In this document: positions 51,189 through 62,770 of the stretch, piece by piece
Numbering within the stretch: position 1 is the first letter of the stretch
Layout: every line of letters begins with the position of its first letter
Source of the DNA: Amyloporia xantha
Lineage: Eukaryota > Basidiomycota > Agaricomycetes > Polyporales > Adustoporiaceae
Assembly: GCA_036971615.1 (NCBI GenBank)
Contig: JAYKKR010000006.1
Coordinates: 124,001-188,000 of the forward strand
Direction of reading: 5' to 3'
Length of the DNA: 64,000 nucleotides
Notes under the pieces: generated by a model
Told to the model about the DNA's origin: nothing
Seen by the model: only the letters and a program-made list of their open reading frames with translations
Database searches by the model: none
Position numbers and translations under genes: made by a program

Positions 51189-52883
51189 ATGGCTACGTCC
51201 TTCTACGAACTTCAGCTCGTGTGTCTTGTCTTGGTCTGCGCAGTTTTCCTACTTGTGGACAGGCAACTGTCAAAACGGAGGCGCCATTCAGATGTAAAGG
51301 CCCAGCATGATCATCACTTGAATATCGGCGCTGGACCTGGTGCTGCCGCAGCAGCTGGTACGATTCTGTCGAAGCTCACCAGACAGTATCTGACCGTCTA
51401 TGCTATTGTGATGGGCGAGTGGAATCATTCAATGCGAGGCACCGCCCTTTACTCGGAGAGCTGATCATCGTCCTCAGGCGCGGATTGGTTGCAGGGGCCG
51501 TACATTTATTCCCTCTACAGGGAGCAGTATGCTTTCCCCGAACGCCTGGTCGCCGTGCTCTTTGTCACTGGCTTCACGTCTGCAGGACTCATAGCGCCGG
51601 TCGTAGGTGGATTGGCAGACCAACAGTACGCATGGGGTCGTCTCGTCATTTGCAGGTGCTCAAGCGTGTCTGTCTCATTGCAGTGGCCGTCGGAAACTAT
51701 GTCTCACGTTTTGCATAACGTACACACTCGCTTGCGTCTGCATCCAGTTTCCCTACTTTCCTATTCTACTCTTGGGCCGTATCTTCGGTGGCGTCTCCAC
51801 CTCAATCCTGTACTCGGTGTTTGAGTCCTGGCTCATATCCACGTCGAATTCGCTGGCCCTCCCGCAATCAGACCTCTCCGGCATCATGGGCCACGCATCC
51901 CTTAGTGAACGGAATCGTCGCTGCCGTCGCAGGAGTGGCGAGCAACCAGCTCGTCGCATCCACGTCGTCGTTTGCATCACCCTTCGTAGCTAGTGCGTCG
52001 CTGCTGATACTTGCGTGGGTCGTCATCAGAGGGACTTGGGTGGAGAGTTACGGTAGTGGCGGAGGGACCAACGCAGCTACCTCGGACCCGCTCCAATTGA
52101 GGCGCCTCGGTGAGGCATGGAAGATCGTCCGCAGCGGTTTGTGTTCCGAGGTGTTGGTGTAAATACATCTTATTGATGACCGAACATTTTCCAGAGCCCT
52201 CCCTCCTGGTCATTGGCCTTACCCAGACGTGCTTCGAAGGGTCGATGTACCTATTCGTCTTCAACTGGGTGCCTTCGCTGCAGGAAGCCGCCACCCCGGG
52301 CACGATTCTCCCCCTTGGCTACATCTTTTCCTCCTTCATGGTCAGCATGATGATCGGCTCTCTGCTGTATACGTCCGTCGTCTCGATTTGCGCTCTGATG
52401 GACCCTACCGGGTACGAGACGGGGACAAATGGCGACGGGCCGCTGGCGCTGCATGCGAAGCTCAGCTCGCTCGTGTGCGCGGCGAGCGCTCTCGCGTTCG
52501 CTGTGAGCATCGAGAGCAAGGACGAGCAGATACGCTTCTGGGCGTTCTGTACGTTCGAGGCGTGCGTCGGGATGTACTATCCAGTGCAGGGCATGCTCCG
52601 CGGGACACTGATCTCCAACGAGCATCGCGCCACCGTGAGTCTTGCTTTCCATGTCTTGATGCAGGCTCGTGTTGATGGAAGGCAATTACCTCAGTTATCG
52701 TCCCTGTTCCGCGTACCACTGAACGTCTTTGTGGTCGTGTCGCTGTTGACAGGTGTCTCTTCCGCGCGATATACGGTCCTGACCTCATGCTCCCTCATGC
52801 TCGTCGCATCGTCTATCATCACAGGGTCGTTCCTCGTCGATCACGCCCCGGCGCCACCTCTGATGGCTGCACATCCCGCATAA
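51189..52883 (+). CDS. MFSD5-type molybdate-anion transporter, with an apparent +1 frame disruption
   Basis: The start MATSFYELQLVCLVLVCAVF begins the first membrane helix. Family blocks follow: LTRQYLTVYAIVMG|ADWLQGPYIYSLY, FVTGFTSAGLIAPVVGGLAD, GRRKLCLTFCITYTLACVCI, GRIFGGVSTSILYSVFESWL, LTQTCFEGSMYLFVFNWVPS and PVQGMLRGTLISNEHRAT. This is the MFS_5/MFSD5 (MOT2) family that takes up molybdate for molybdenum-cofactor enzymes. About 12 helices fit. Intron 1 (51415-51477) uses a GC donor (gcgagt). At 51898-51905 the frame moves by +1 between GIMGHAS and VNGIVAAVAGVASNQL, at CTT-AGT-GAA, with no intron available. All other introns (for example 52141-52193 and 52635-52693) keep frame. Confidence 0.88.
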
Positions 52884-54548
52884 TTTTCGCACCTAAGAAG
52901 CAGTGTTCATTGAAAGCTAGTGATGGATTTATAGTCTCTCCTTTAGATCGTTTAGTGCTTTGAATGCATCGAGGACTTCTGTGAATTATCGGACTGGCTC
53001 CCATGTATTTATGTATCATTATGTTGAAACGGACTTTTCGGTAGGCTAAGGTTGTCGGACAGTCATCTAACGAACTGCTCAGGCTAAATACCCGACGACA
53101 GTGATATCAGTTCGGATGGATTAGACACAAGCCCCCCTTTTGTGCATTCCTTGCCAGTGGGGCGATTTGGATGCTCCACTTGACCATGAATTCTCTTTTG
53201 ACCTGGATGAACTTGATGTAGGATACGGTGACGGCCAAGATGCGGGATAAAGCTGAAGAAGGGAAAGGAGAAAGCGATTTGGCAAACCCACTGGACCTCC
53301 AAGTCTGGTGTAAGTGATCACATGTGCACACATTGCCGAGCCTTGAGTGACAGTTCAATTGGGATATTGTACAATTTCTTTTTCTTTTCTCACTTCTGTA
53401 GTATATATACGGTTTCTAAAAGCTTGAACAATATCATATAGCATTCTGAGCTATAAATAACATGCCTTTATTCCTTCGAGTTTTCATCTCGGTAAAAGTC
53501 GGGTGCTCGTATCCAAATGGCAGCTACGGCTTCGTGACATGTCTCAACCATACTTCGTCTGGGGACCATAGCAAGAACGATGACGCGCAAGCAACGAACT
53601 TTGAGCGATCCGCGAGGGACCCACCATGGGGACTGGAATTTGCGATGTCGAAAGGATCGCCGAGATGATCAACCCCAGATGGAGGAGGTCACGTATACAG
53701 GTCGCGGGTACGTACAGGAGCGTCGTTGCTTACCTCCGCTGACTTTATGCTGACGCGGATCTGATTCAGAGTGACATGAATGGGTGCGGTTATGACTGAT
53801 CGATGACAGAGGCCACTGGCCAGTCAGGGCCAGTCGGCCGAGAATATACCGAACGGGGACGTCAAAGTCCTCAGGTTGGCAATGATAGTCGGGTGCGAAC
53901 GTGGGGCGCGCATGTCGGGGAGCTACATGTAGGATAGAGAGTACACCGGGGGCCCCCCAGAGAAGATGGAGGACGATGGCTAAGGACGGCAAGCGTGGGG
54001 TGGGTGCGCGTGATCGGACGCGATCTGTGAGGATGATAGACACCGGGGGCCCCGAGGGGAGATTAAACTAAGAGAGATTCGAGGAGGAGAGCCCAAGATG
54101 GCAGGTGTTGCGGTTCGAGACTCGGATACGAGAGGGCCCACGGGACATGAAAAGGAACGTGGGCCGCGCGCACGATGTCGAACTTGGCGCAGAGAGACTC
54201 GTGATGGCGAGCTTCTCTACGTTTGTGATGAAGATCGCATTCATAGAGAGACTATCATGAAAACAGAGAGTATTTCGGAAGCTCTGGGAATGGCCGCGAT
54301 AGTAAGAGAACATAGGCTGATCACGCCATGTGGGTGACGTACGCGACACGATCGAGGTCACGTGTGTGACGAGGAGGAGGAGCGTGCCCGATCAGGCAGA
54401 GGGAGGAGATGGACAGACGCGATAGCCAGCCTAGACTCAAACTTCTGCTTTCCCCCTCTATATAACTCTCCATAGACCTCCTCCTCCTGCTCCCTACTTT
54501 CCCCCTTCCCAACATATATCCCCATTTTCACATTTCTCATCGCCGCTG
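52884..54548. other. Intergenic, contains the TPS2 promoter
   Basis: No credible gene. The 14-mer acaccgggggcccc occurs twice, at about 53942 and 54040. The 3' part has stress-response-element cores and a TATA box (separate entry). Confidence 0.45.
54453..54506 (+). promoter_or_regulatory. TATA box and STRE-like CCCCT sites upstream of TPS2
   Basis: TATATAA lies at 54459-54465, 84 bp upstream of the start codon. CCCCT, the core of the yeast stress response element bound by Msn2/Msn4-like factors, occurs at 54453-54457 and 54502-54506, and its complement AGGGG at 54055-54059. Trehalose genes are classic STRE targets in yeast. The motif is short, so only the combination is suggestive. Confidence 0.4.
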
Positions 54549-57500
54549 ATGGACAGCTTCGCTGAGCCCCGACGGCCGTCCGCACCGGTCTCCCTCGCCG
54601 CCGTGCGCGAGCAGGTCCGCAAGCTCGAGGCCGACCACCGTGCGTCCGGTATCCCTCTCTCCGGCCGCATCATCCATGTCTCCCACTACCTCCCCGTCGT
54701 CTCCTCTCTCCGTCCCGCACGCACCGACCTGCCCAGTCCTCCCCAAACCCCTCCTGCCAAACCCTCCGACATACCGCCCAGTCCCGTCGATACAGCCCCA
54801 CCTGCCAGCGTTGCTGACGCCCCGTCTATCGAGCAGCCCACGCCGCAGCCTGCAAAAATCGACGATGAACAGAGCAGGTGGACGCTCAGCACACGATATG
54901 GGCACTCGGCAATGGTCAGCGGAGTCGCCTCTCTCGCAGCAACACACGAACAGATCGTCGTCGGCTGGACGGGCGACATATCCTCTGCTCCGCCGTCTAT
55001 GCCCCCTGCTGCATATGGTGCCCCTTCCACATCCACGGCATCTGAGTCCGCGTTTCGCTGCGCCTTCCAAAGTCGCAGCAAAGGACATCGGCGAGGCGGA
55101 GCGAACAGAATTGGAGGAGCTGCTCTCTAAGTACCGCTCCAGAGATGAAGTGACCATCGAGGGCGGCAAGCAGACCACGTACGTTCCTGTCTGGCTCGAC
55201 GACAAGGAAGCGCACGGGCACTACGAGGGCTACTGCAAGCAGAGTGAGTCATATCCCCTGGTCACTTTTTGCGGTTTCCCGCCTGCTGTATGCGCGTTTT
55301 CCTGGCAATCACGCTCTACCTCTACGTCTGCCCTATCTGTCCATCCATCCGACTTTCGTCGTACTCGGACCCGTTCCGTTTCCCCTTCTTTACATGTCCG
55401 AAGTTTGATAGCCCAGATGTTTGGCTCCTGTCACGGCCCGACGCATGTCGCTTTCGTTGCGAGCATCCGAGACGTGACATATTGATATGTTCACCAAGCA
55501 TCGTTATGTTTGCTTCGCGGTATGTTTGCACGAGTATTGCAGTCGCTGTGTGCGCCTTGTGCATCGCTAGGGGCACAGCTCGTACTTTCACCGTTGCCAT
55601 ATCTGTCCATCCGTCGAACTTTCGCGGCTTTCCCGCCTGTTCCGTCTCTCCCATTCATTTATCCCTTTTCCGTAGCGATTGGATGCTCCATTTCATATCC
55701 CCTCTATCTTGAAGACATCTGACCCCGTTTGCTGCCCGCCGCATGTTCACTTCATTTCATCTCGCGTTAACCTTGAGCATAATGTTCTGCCTTCGATCGA
55801 CCACTTTCGATTTGGGTAAGGTCGGTATTCGGATGCATGGTCGTGTGTCGTTGGCGACAGCCCTGACCTCGTACATGGCGTGATCCTTCCCTCGTCGTCT
55901 TCCTCCTCGCTCGTATGTGCTCCGAGATTCCTACGTATACGCGGATCTCTCCGCCATACGCTGACTCTTCTTACACGTTTACTTCCCCACAACTTGTCTC
56001 CGCCTCGTGGGCTTCTCTACTTTACCCGGGCTGGACTCGAGGCACACCGGGGTCCAGAGCCAGGGGCGTGGAACCTGCTTTCCCTCCTGGGCCATTCATT
56101 CTTGATCTTGTCCGCGATATCTGTCAAGCGCGGCGCGGGCGGACCGTTAGCAGGACGTTTTGCATCCTAGCTGTATTGTTGGAGGATACTTTTTGTTTAA
56201 TTCTACCCTACTATATGCGTCTTTTGGCGTCTCCGTGTTTCGTCATTGTGAATAGTATGCTAATCATATCCTCCGGCAGCGCTCTGGCCACTCTTCCACT
56301 ACCTCCTCTGGCAGGACGTCGCGACAGAATATGCTTCCGCCGACTCGCATTGGGCACCGTACGCCGCCGTCAATGCTGCCTTCGCCAAGCGCGTTGAGGA
56401 GATCTACAAGCCTGGTACTACTGTTTCCCTCTGCTCCTTACATAACAGTTTCACTGACTATATGCGCGATGTAGGTGACCTTATTTGGATCCACGACTAT
56501 CACTTGCTGCTTGTACCTTCCCTGCTACGCCAGACGCTGCCCGAAGCCGCAATTGGCCTGTTTGTGCACACGCCGTTCCCGAGCTCTGAGATATTCAGGT
56601 GTCTGCCGAGGCGCAAGGAGATCCTCGATGGCATGCTCGGCGCGAATCTTATCTGCTTCCAGGTAGGTCCTGCCTCCTGATCCATCTTGCCATGTTTTAA
56701 ACGGGCAATGAAATTGATGCTTTTCTCGCAGACGTACTCATACTCTCGTCACTTCACGTCCACCTGCGTGCGCGTGTGTGGCTACGAGATCACCTCGACC
56801 GGTGGGATCGATGTGCAGGGACACGTGTCCGCAATCACGTATTGCCCCGTCGGTGTCGATGCAGAGCGTGTCGCGAAAGACACGTAAGTCTCTTTTTTCG
56901 AAGGAGACAAGGGTATTGATCGACTACGGACAGGACCCGCCCCGGCATTGAGCCGAAGCTTGAGGCTCTGCGTGTGCTGTACGAAGGGAAGAAGATCATC
57001 GTTGGGCGCGACAAGCTCGATGTCGTGAAGGGTGTCGTGCAGAAGGTGTGGGCTGCCACTATACTCTCTTGAGATTTGATCACTCATGATTAAATTATTT
57101 CAGCTGCGCGCCTTTGAGAAGCTATTGGTTGACTATCCACAATGGATCGGCAACGTCGTCCTCATCCAAGTGACGTCGCCTGCCCTGTCGGATTCGCCTA
57201 AGCTTGAGCGCCAGGTGTCGGAGCTCGTTGCGCACATCAACGGGGAGTACGGCTCGCTGGACTTCATCCCCGTCCACCACTAGTGCGTAAATTGGTGCCT
57301 GTTACGATGACGATAGTCTCACAATCTGGCGCATCTAGCCATCAAACTATCAAGAAGGATGAGTTCTATGCACTGCTGTCCGTCGCGGACTTGGGTGTCA
57401 TCACGCCTCTTCGGGACGGTATGAATACGACCTCGATGGAGTTCGTCATTGCGCAGGAGCGGTCAAAGCACAGTCCGCTCGTCCTGTCTGAGTTCATGGG

Positions 57501-59055
57501 CATCTCTAGCAATATGTCGGACGCGCTACAGGTCAACCCGTGGAACCTCGGGGTAGATAGCCATTTTTTCATTCGTCAAACTTTAGCTGACGAATCGGAA
57601 TGTCTTGCAGGAAGTCGCAGCGGCGATGCACCGTGGGCTGTTGATGTCCGACGAGGAGAAGCTCAGCCGGCATGCCAAGCTTTACAAGACCGTCACGACG
57701 CACACGTCGCACACGTGGGCCGCGATGCTCGCGAAGATGCTGCTCGCGCAGGTCGGACGGCAGAACCTTGCGCGCCAGACGCCGCCGATGCCCAAGGATC
57801 GCCTGGAGAGCCAGTACAGCGCCGCGAAGAAGCGGCTGTTCCTCCTCGACTATGACGTGCGTCCCGCTGCCACTCCTCGTCGCGTGTGACTGACCCCAGC
57901 GCTGCAATATAGGGTACGCTCGCACCCATCGTGCGCGTCCCCAGCGCAGCCGTGCCGTCCCCGGAGACGCTGGAGGCGCTCGAACGCCTCACCAGCGACC
58001 CGAAGAACGTCGTGTTCATCATCTCTGGTCGGGACGGTGCGTTCCTTGAACAGCACCTCGGGCACATCCAGGGCCTCGGTATGTCGGCCGAGCACGGCGG
58101 GTTTGTGCGCGAGCCGGGCTCGCGGGAGTGGTCGAACTTCACCGAGTCGCTGGACATGGACTGGATGGGCGAAGTGCTCGAGATCTTCAAGTATTACACT
58201 GAGGTATGTACTCGATGGTGTTTCTCTGCGTGAAGAACCTTGCCTGATTTGTTGTTTCCTCTCGCAGCGCACAACTGGTAGTCACATCGAGGTGAAGAAG
58301 AGCTCGATTACGTGGCACTATCGCTCGAGTGACCCAGAGTGGGGGTACGTGATATTGAATAGTAGAAGTGTACACTTTACTAACTGGTTCGCAGTCTATT
58401 CCAATGCCGTCAGTGCCAAGATCTGCTCGAGAACAATCTTGCACGGAAGAGGCCCATAGAGGGTGAGTTCCTGGCGGTTTGCTATGCATTGCTTCCGTAG
58501 CTGAACTCTTGTTGTAGTGCTCGTCGGTAAGAAGAACCTCGAGGTTCGTCCCCTGGCTGTCAACAAGGTACTGTCTACACGTCAGTCGAGACTTCGACCC
58601 AGCGACTGACCACGTTGTGGTATATGCAGGGCGAGATCGTCAAGCGCATTCTGTACTACAACCCTGATGCCGAATTCGTTTTCTGCGCGGGAGACGACAA
58701 GGTAAGCAGAGACGGCTTATTCGTTCACGCAGCTCCAGACTGAATCTTCGTCGTGTATCAGACGGACGAGGACATGTTCCGCGCTCTGCTCCTCTTTAAC
58801 GGCGAGGTCAAGAATGTCCGGATGGACGCTCCGCTTTCCGTCACTCTTCTTGCGAAGGAACTAACGACCAAGTTCGAGCCTGTGGACCTGGCCCTCACGC
58901 GCGAAGGTGTCTTCACCACCGCCGTCGGTCACAGCAGCAAGCGGACGCTCGCGGCGTGGCACGTTACGAGCCCCGAGGAGGTCATTCAGCATTTGCTTGA
59001 CTTGGGACGCATGAGTGCTGGCCAAGACGGGTCGGAGGCAAAAAGCGGTCTATGA
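54549..59055 (+). CDS. TPS2: Trehalose-6-phosphate phosphatase (Tps2; inactive-type TPS domain plus phosphatase domain)
   Basis: The gene starts MDSFAEPRRPSAPVSLAAVR. Intron 1 (55018-55072, 55 nt) restores frame between PPAAY and VAAKDIGEAERTELEELLSK; intron 2 (55244-56279) is 1036 nt. The GT20 synthase-like domain shows ALWPLFHYLLWQ, DLIWIHDYHLLLVPSLLR, HTPFPSSEIFRCLPRRKEIL, VGRDKLDVVKGVVQK and GMNTTSMEFVIAQ. The C-terminal HAD phosphatase domain has LFLLDYDGTLAPIV (nucleophile DxDGT), VVFIISGRDGAFLEQHLG and FCAGDDKTDEDMFRALL (metal-binding GDD). The two-domain order matches fungal Tps2, which converts trehalose 6-phosphate to trehalose during stress. About twelve introns were traced; it ends at 59055 and converges with the RRM protein gene. 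Confidence 0.92.
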
Positions 59056-59318
59056 TCTCCGCATAATGACCGTCCTGACCATCTTCGTTTCTGCTTTGAT
59101 CTTAAACACGTTCGGGCTTCTTGATCTCACGCGGACGGTACTGTACGAATGTAATTGCAAAGAGGGCACACTTTTGTATTCATATCCCCTAAGGGACTTC
59201 ATCATATTTAGCACAAGAATAGAAGCTAAAGCAGGGGTTGTATCATAGAGACTATTTTGGAGATGGCGCACAAATACACTGGTGAGCGAGCCCAGAGATG
59301 GAAAGGACGAAACAGCAA

Positions 59319-61847
59319 TCAGACTACATCTGCCTGCATGGGGACAGCCTGGCCACCCTTCGCGGCACCAGGTGTAAACGTATGCCAGCGATCATTGAAC
59401 CGAACATCTACGTGAGGCAGAGAATATAAGAAAACATAACTTCAAGTGAAACGGAAAATACATACCGAGTGGGCGCCCGCCGTACATGTACTGTTGGAAT
59501 TTAGCTGATCATACAGATAGAACGTCAGTCTGTGAATATAAGTAAAGGCTAATGGCAAGCATACCGATGGCAGTTTCAGCTTCTTGCATCTGGGCGAACT
59601 GCACGACACCGCAGCCCTTCGACCGCGTGCCCTCGAACAGGATCTCTGCCAGCTCGACCTGACCAGTGGTCTCAAACAGCTCAACCAAATCTTCGTTGGC
59701 TGTCGACCACGGAAGCTGAAATGCGACAGCGATCAACACACGAGAAACGGAAACAGCAGCGCAACGCATAAGTGTACTCACGTTGCGGACCATGATCTGC
59801 TGACTGGGCTCGGGTTCAAATCCGTTGTAGGCTGCTGCGGTGCCGTAGCCCCCTGCACCATAACCGTCCATCCTCAACCCACCAGCAGCAGCAGCACCCT
59901 GCTGGTCTGGGCCCGAATAGTCTGCGTAAAGATTTTCGCTGGAGAAGTCTCTGCCGGCTGCGCCTCCGGCGTAGCCGCCGCGGAAGCCTCCTCGGAGGCC
60001 GCCACGGAAATCCTCCACCCCCACGAAGACCACGAAGGCCGCCGCGCAATCCACCACGGAAGGCGCCAGGGCCAGAGAGACCGGCGTAACGATCCTGATA
60101 GCAGTGACGGGTTTAATAGGAGTCCCGGGCATATATGCACTCCAGACTGACCTCGCGGACTTCCAGCGTGCGCCCGTACCAATCGAAGCCATTGTACATG
60201 CCTTTGCACGATTAGTCATTCGCTGAAAACTGCGTCATATGCGCAAAAATGCTCACCTATCGCTTGCTGGGCGTCTTTTGACGTCTCGAAAATGACGGTA
60301 CCGGATCCCTTGGGACGGCCATCCGCACCGATGTTGATATCGGCACGGATGATATTGCCCGCAGAGCGGAAGAGATCCTTCAAGTCCTGCCATCCAGCTT
60401 GGTATGGCAGCTAACGGAATTTGACCGCGTCAGCATGCCTGCTTCTGAAGTGAACATCATACGCGCATGTACGCACATTGCCAACGTAAAGTTGATTGCC
60501 AGGGTTTGAACCTTGGTGGCCAAAGAAGTTGTGGGAAGGAGGTCGCGGTGGGGGTGCCGCATGCAGGCCCTGTCCTGCCATGGCCATGCCGATCTTACCT
60601 GGGACAGGTGTCGCTCCAAATCGAGATTCATTTTCACGGTCCTATACATTGTTTGGCGGGTGAGAATTCCGTCTCAATTAGGAAGTCCGCGAGACACCTA
60701 CTTCGCGGATGAATACCGGACGACCTAAGAGAAGCTGCTCTGAAAGCTCTCGAATCGCACGTTGTGAGTCTTCTTGCGAGGCAAATTCGACGATACTGAA
60801 AAATCCTGATGAGCGTGAATTCTAACGTGACACCCAATGAGAACTCACCCGCATCCCTTGGAGACACCAGTCGGAGTGACGAGTACTTCGGCGAATAGGA
60901 CCTCACCAGCTAACAACCCCAAAAGAAAGCTCCCATCAATAACCATCCTCTCAACTCGCCATTCCATCAGTAAACCGAGAAACTCCAGCACGTAGACGGC
61001 CTCCAAGCGCAAGCTCTTTGTCTCTCCTCAAGCAAACTCTCATCATGAAGTTGCCCGCCGGCCAGACCGCCTCTTTCCTCATGCAGACTCTCATCACATC
61101 GTCGCCGTCACCGACACCGGCCACGCCTCCTGTCTGAAGATATCGAAAAACTAATCTGGGATTCCCCCACCCACCTCCCCTCATAAATTCCATCAGGTCC
61201 CTGTACTTGACGTCGTAGCTGAGGTTGCCGACGTAGACCCGGTTTTCTCTCTTGCTGACCTTGGCAAATTCGACGGCTTCTTCGTGGGGCGCATTCATGG
61301 GACCACCGAGCGAGCGGGCAAAGGGATCGGCAGGACGGCGCTCACGACTACGCGAGCGCGTACGGGAACGACTGCGAGACTTTGTGCGAGAGTGAGATCG
61401 ACGCGAGCGGCGACGGGGAGAGCCAGAGCGTCTCCGTGAACGGGAACGAGTGCGACTGCGCGACCGCCTCGCACGACGCTGATAGGGGTCAAAAATGCCC
61501 GACGGGATCAGAAGGTACTCATCCGATGACCTAGAGGGTACTCACGTCGCCGTTTCGCCTATCGTCAGGCTCCCAATGGTCGCTCCTGCGACTGCGAGCT
61601 GCAAAATCGGCGCAGGTCATTGAGTGATATGATCCAAACAAACCATCTCAATATCATTCTCACCTGAAGGACGACCATCGCGGTCCCGGTCACGGTCGCG
61701 ATCCTTGTCGCGGTCTCGGCGGTCCTTGTCTCTGTCCCTTTCTCTTTCTCGCTCTCTGTCCCTGTCGCGATCAGCGTCACGATCCCTCTCCCGCTCGCGG
61801 TCCCTCTTATCTTCCACGTCGTCCTTGATTTTCATGTCTACATCCAT
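59319..61847 (-). CDS. Three-RRM SR-like RNA-binding protein (Gbp2/Hrb1 type)
   Basis: The N-terminus (from 61847, MDVDMKIKDDVEDKRD) is an RD/RE-dipeptide tract followed by an RS tract (SRSRRRSGSPRRRSRRSHSR). RRM1 starts RVYVGNLSYDVKYRDLMEFM and resumes after a 260-270 nt intron with GEVLFAEVLVTPTGVSKGCG. RRM2 has QLYVGN|LPYQAGWQDLKDLF and GRPKGSGTVIFE. A Gly/Arg-rich (RGG-like) linker follows, with FRGGLRGGLRGGFRGGY, then RRM3 with QIMVRNLPWSTANEDLVELF and SKGCGVVQFAQMQEAE. The last exon ends at 59319. This order matches yeast Gbp2/Hrb1, nuclear mRNA-export and surveillance factors linked to TREX, although other SR-like proteins are possible. RRM1 is interrupted by the long intron. Confidence 0.88.
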
Positions 61848-62208
61848 GGTGGCAGATGCTACTGCACACTAGCAAAGTCGAAAGGGAGGAAGAAGAGAGT
61901 GGGGGGACGTACAGGCCGATGGTGGTGAGAGTCCAAGGACGAGGGCGATTTTACGCCCCGTCTCTGCCGCTCAGCGGGCGCTGCGCCAATCGGACTTCCA
62001 ATCTTGCGTGAATGGCCTAATTTGGCAATTCGCCTCCGTCGATCGCGTGGGTCGGTTGCGCCGTGACGCGTGACAAACGACCTCTGACAGACGCATCTCA
62101 TGCAAAGTTCACTCAAGTTTACAGTTGCGACTGTGCACAGGATAGCCATTCTCGCATTTGAGATGTAGCATTGGGAAAGTGTTTAAACATTGTATCAGTG
62201 CTTTAGTA

Positions 62209-62660
62209 CACAGGGTGCATAGCCTGTTTTATACCTGAGCAAATCATGAATAATCTCCTGAGCAAAATCATTCTTTTCTACACCTGTTTCTTGTAGAAAA
62301 ATGCGAAATCTTTCTTAGTTTATTCATGAATTTATCATATTTCTACATTAGAGTGTTTCTGCTGTGATTCATATTAGACTAATGGTGATGTGGTTTCACG
62401 CTCCACCTAGTATTTTTGAGCAGGTATGACGAAATTGCTCAATTTGAATTGGTCGGTGTAGTACTTAGTGGAAGTAACTCGTATATATACCACCTCTATC
62501 CAATGCCAGAAACAATTTTGTTGTGCTCATCACCTGTTATGGACATTTTGCTCAAGTTTTGTATCACATATCGACATAAGAAAAACAAGATAAAAGAGCA
62601 ATTCTTTCTAAGAAAAGTTTCTCAATTTTGCAAGCACTAAAACGGGCTATGCACCCAGTG
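62209..62660. mobile_element. CACTA-like miniature element (452 bp) with GTA duplication
   Basis: The ends are CACAGGGTGCATAGCCTG and, inverted, CACTGGGTGCATAGCCCG, both followed by TTTTA, giving about 23 bp of TIR with two differences. The 3-bp target duplication GTA lies at 62206-62208 and 62661-62663. CACTR ends with a 3-bp duplication are the hallmark of CACTA/EnSpm elements. The interior is AT-rich, with repeated tgagcaaa/tttgctca motifs near both ends resembling subterminal repeats. No transposase is encoded. Confidence 0.75.
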
Positions 62661-62770
62661 GTACATGGTACAGATTACAGCATGATGAGATGGGGTATCA
62701 GTATGGCGAATTAGTCGTAACTGGATTATTATGATCATTGTCCCTAGCAGCACTCCCGTCCAGCTGTCCT

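Noticed and set aside
55010..55080. A fourth +1 frameshift in TPS2
   Set aside because: A 55-nt GT-AG intron (55018-55072) joins TAT G to TC GCA in frame, so no disruption is needed.
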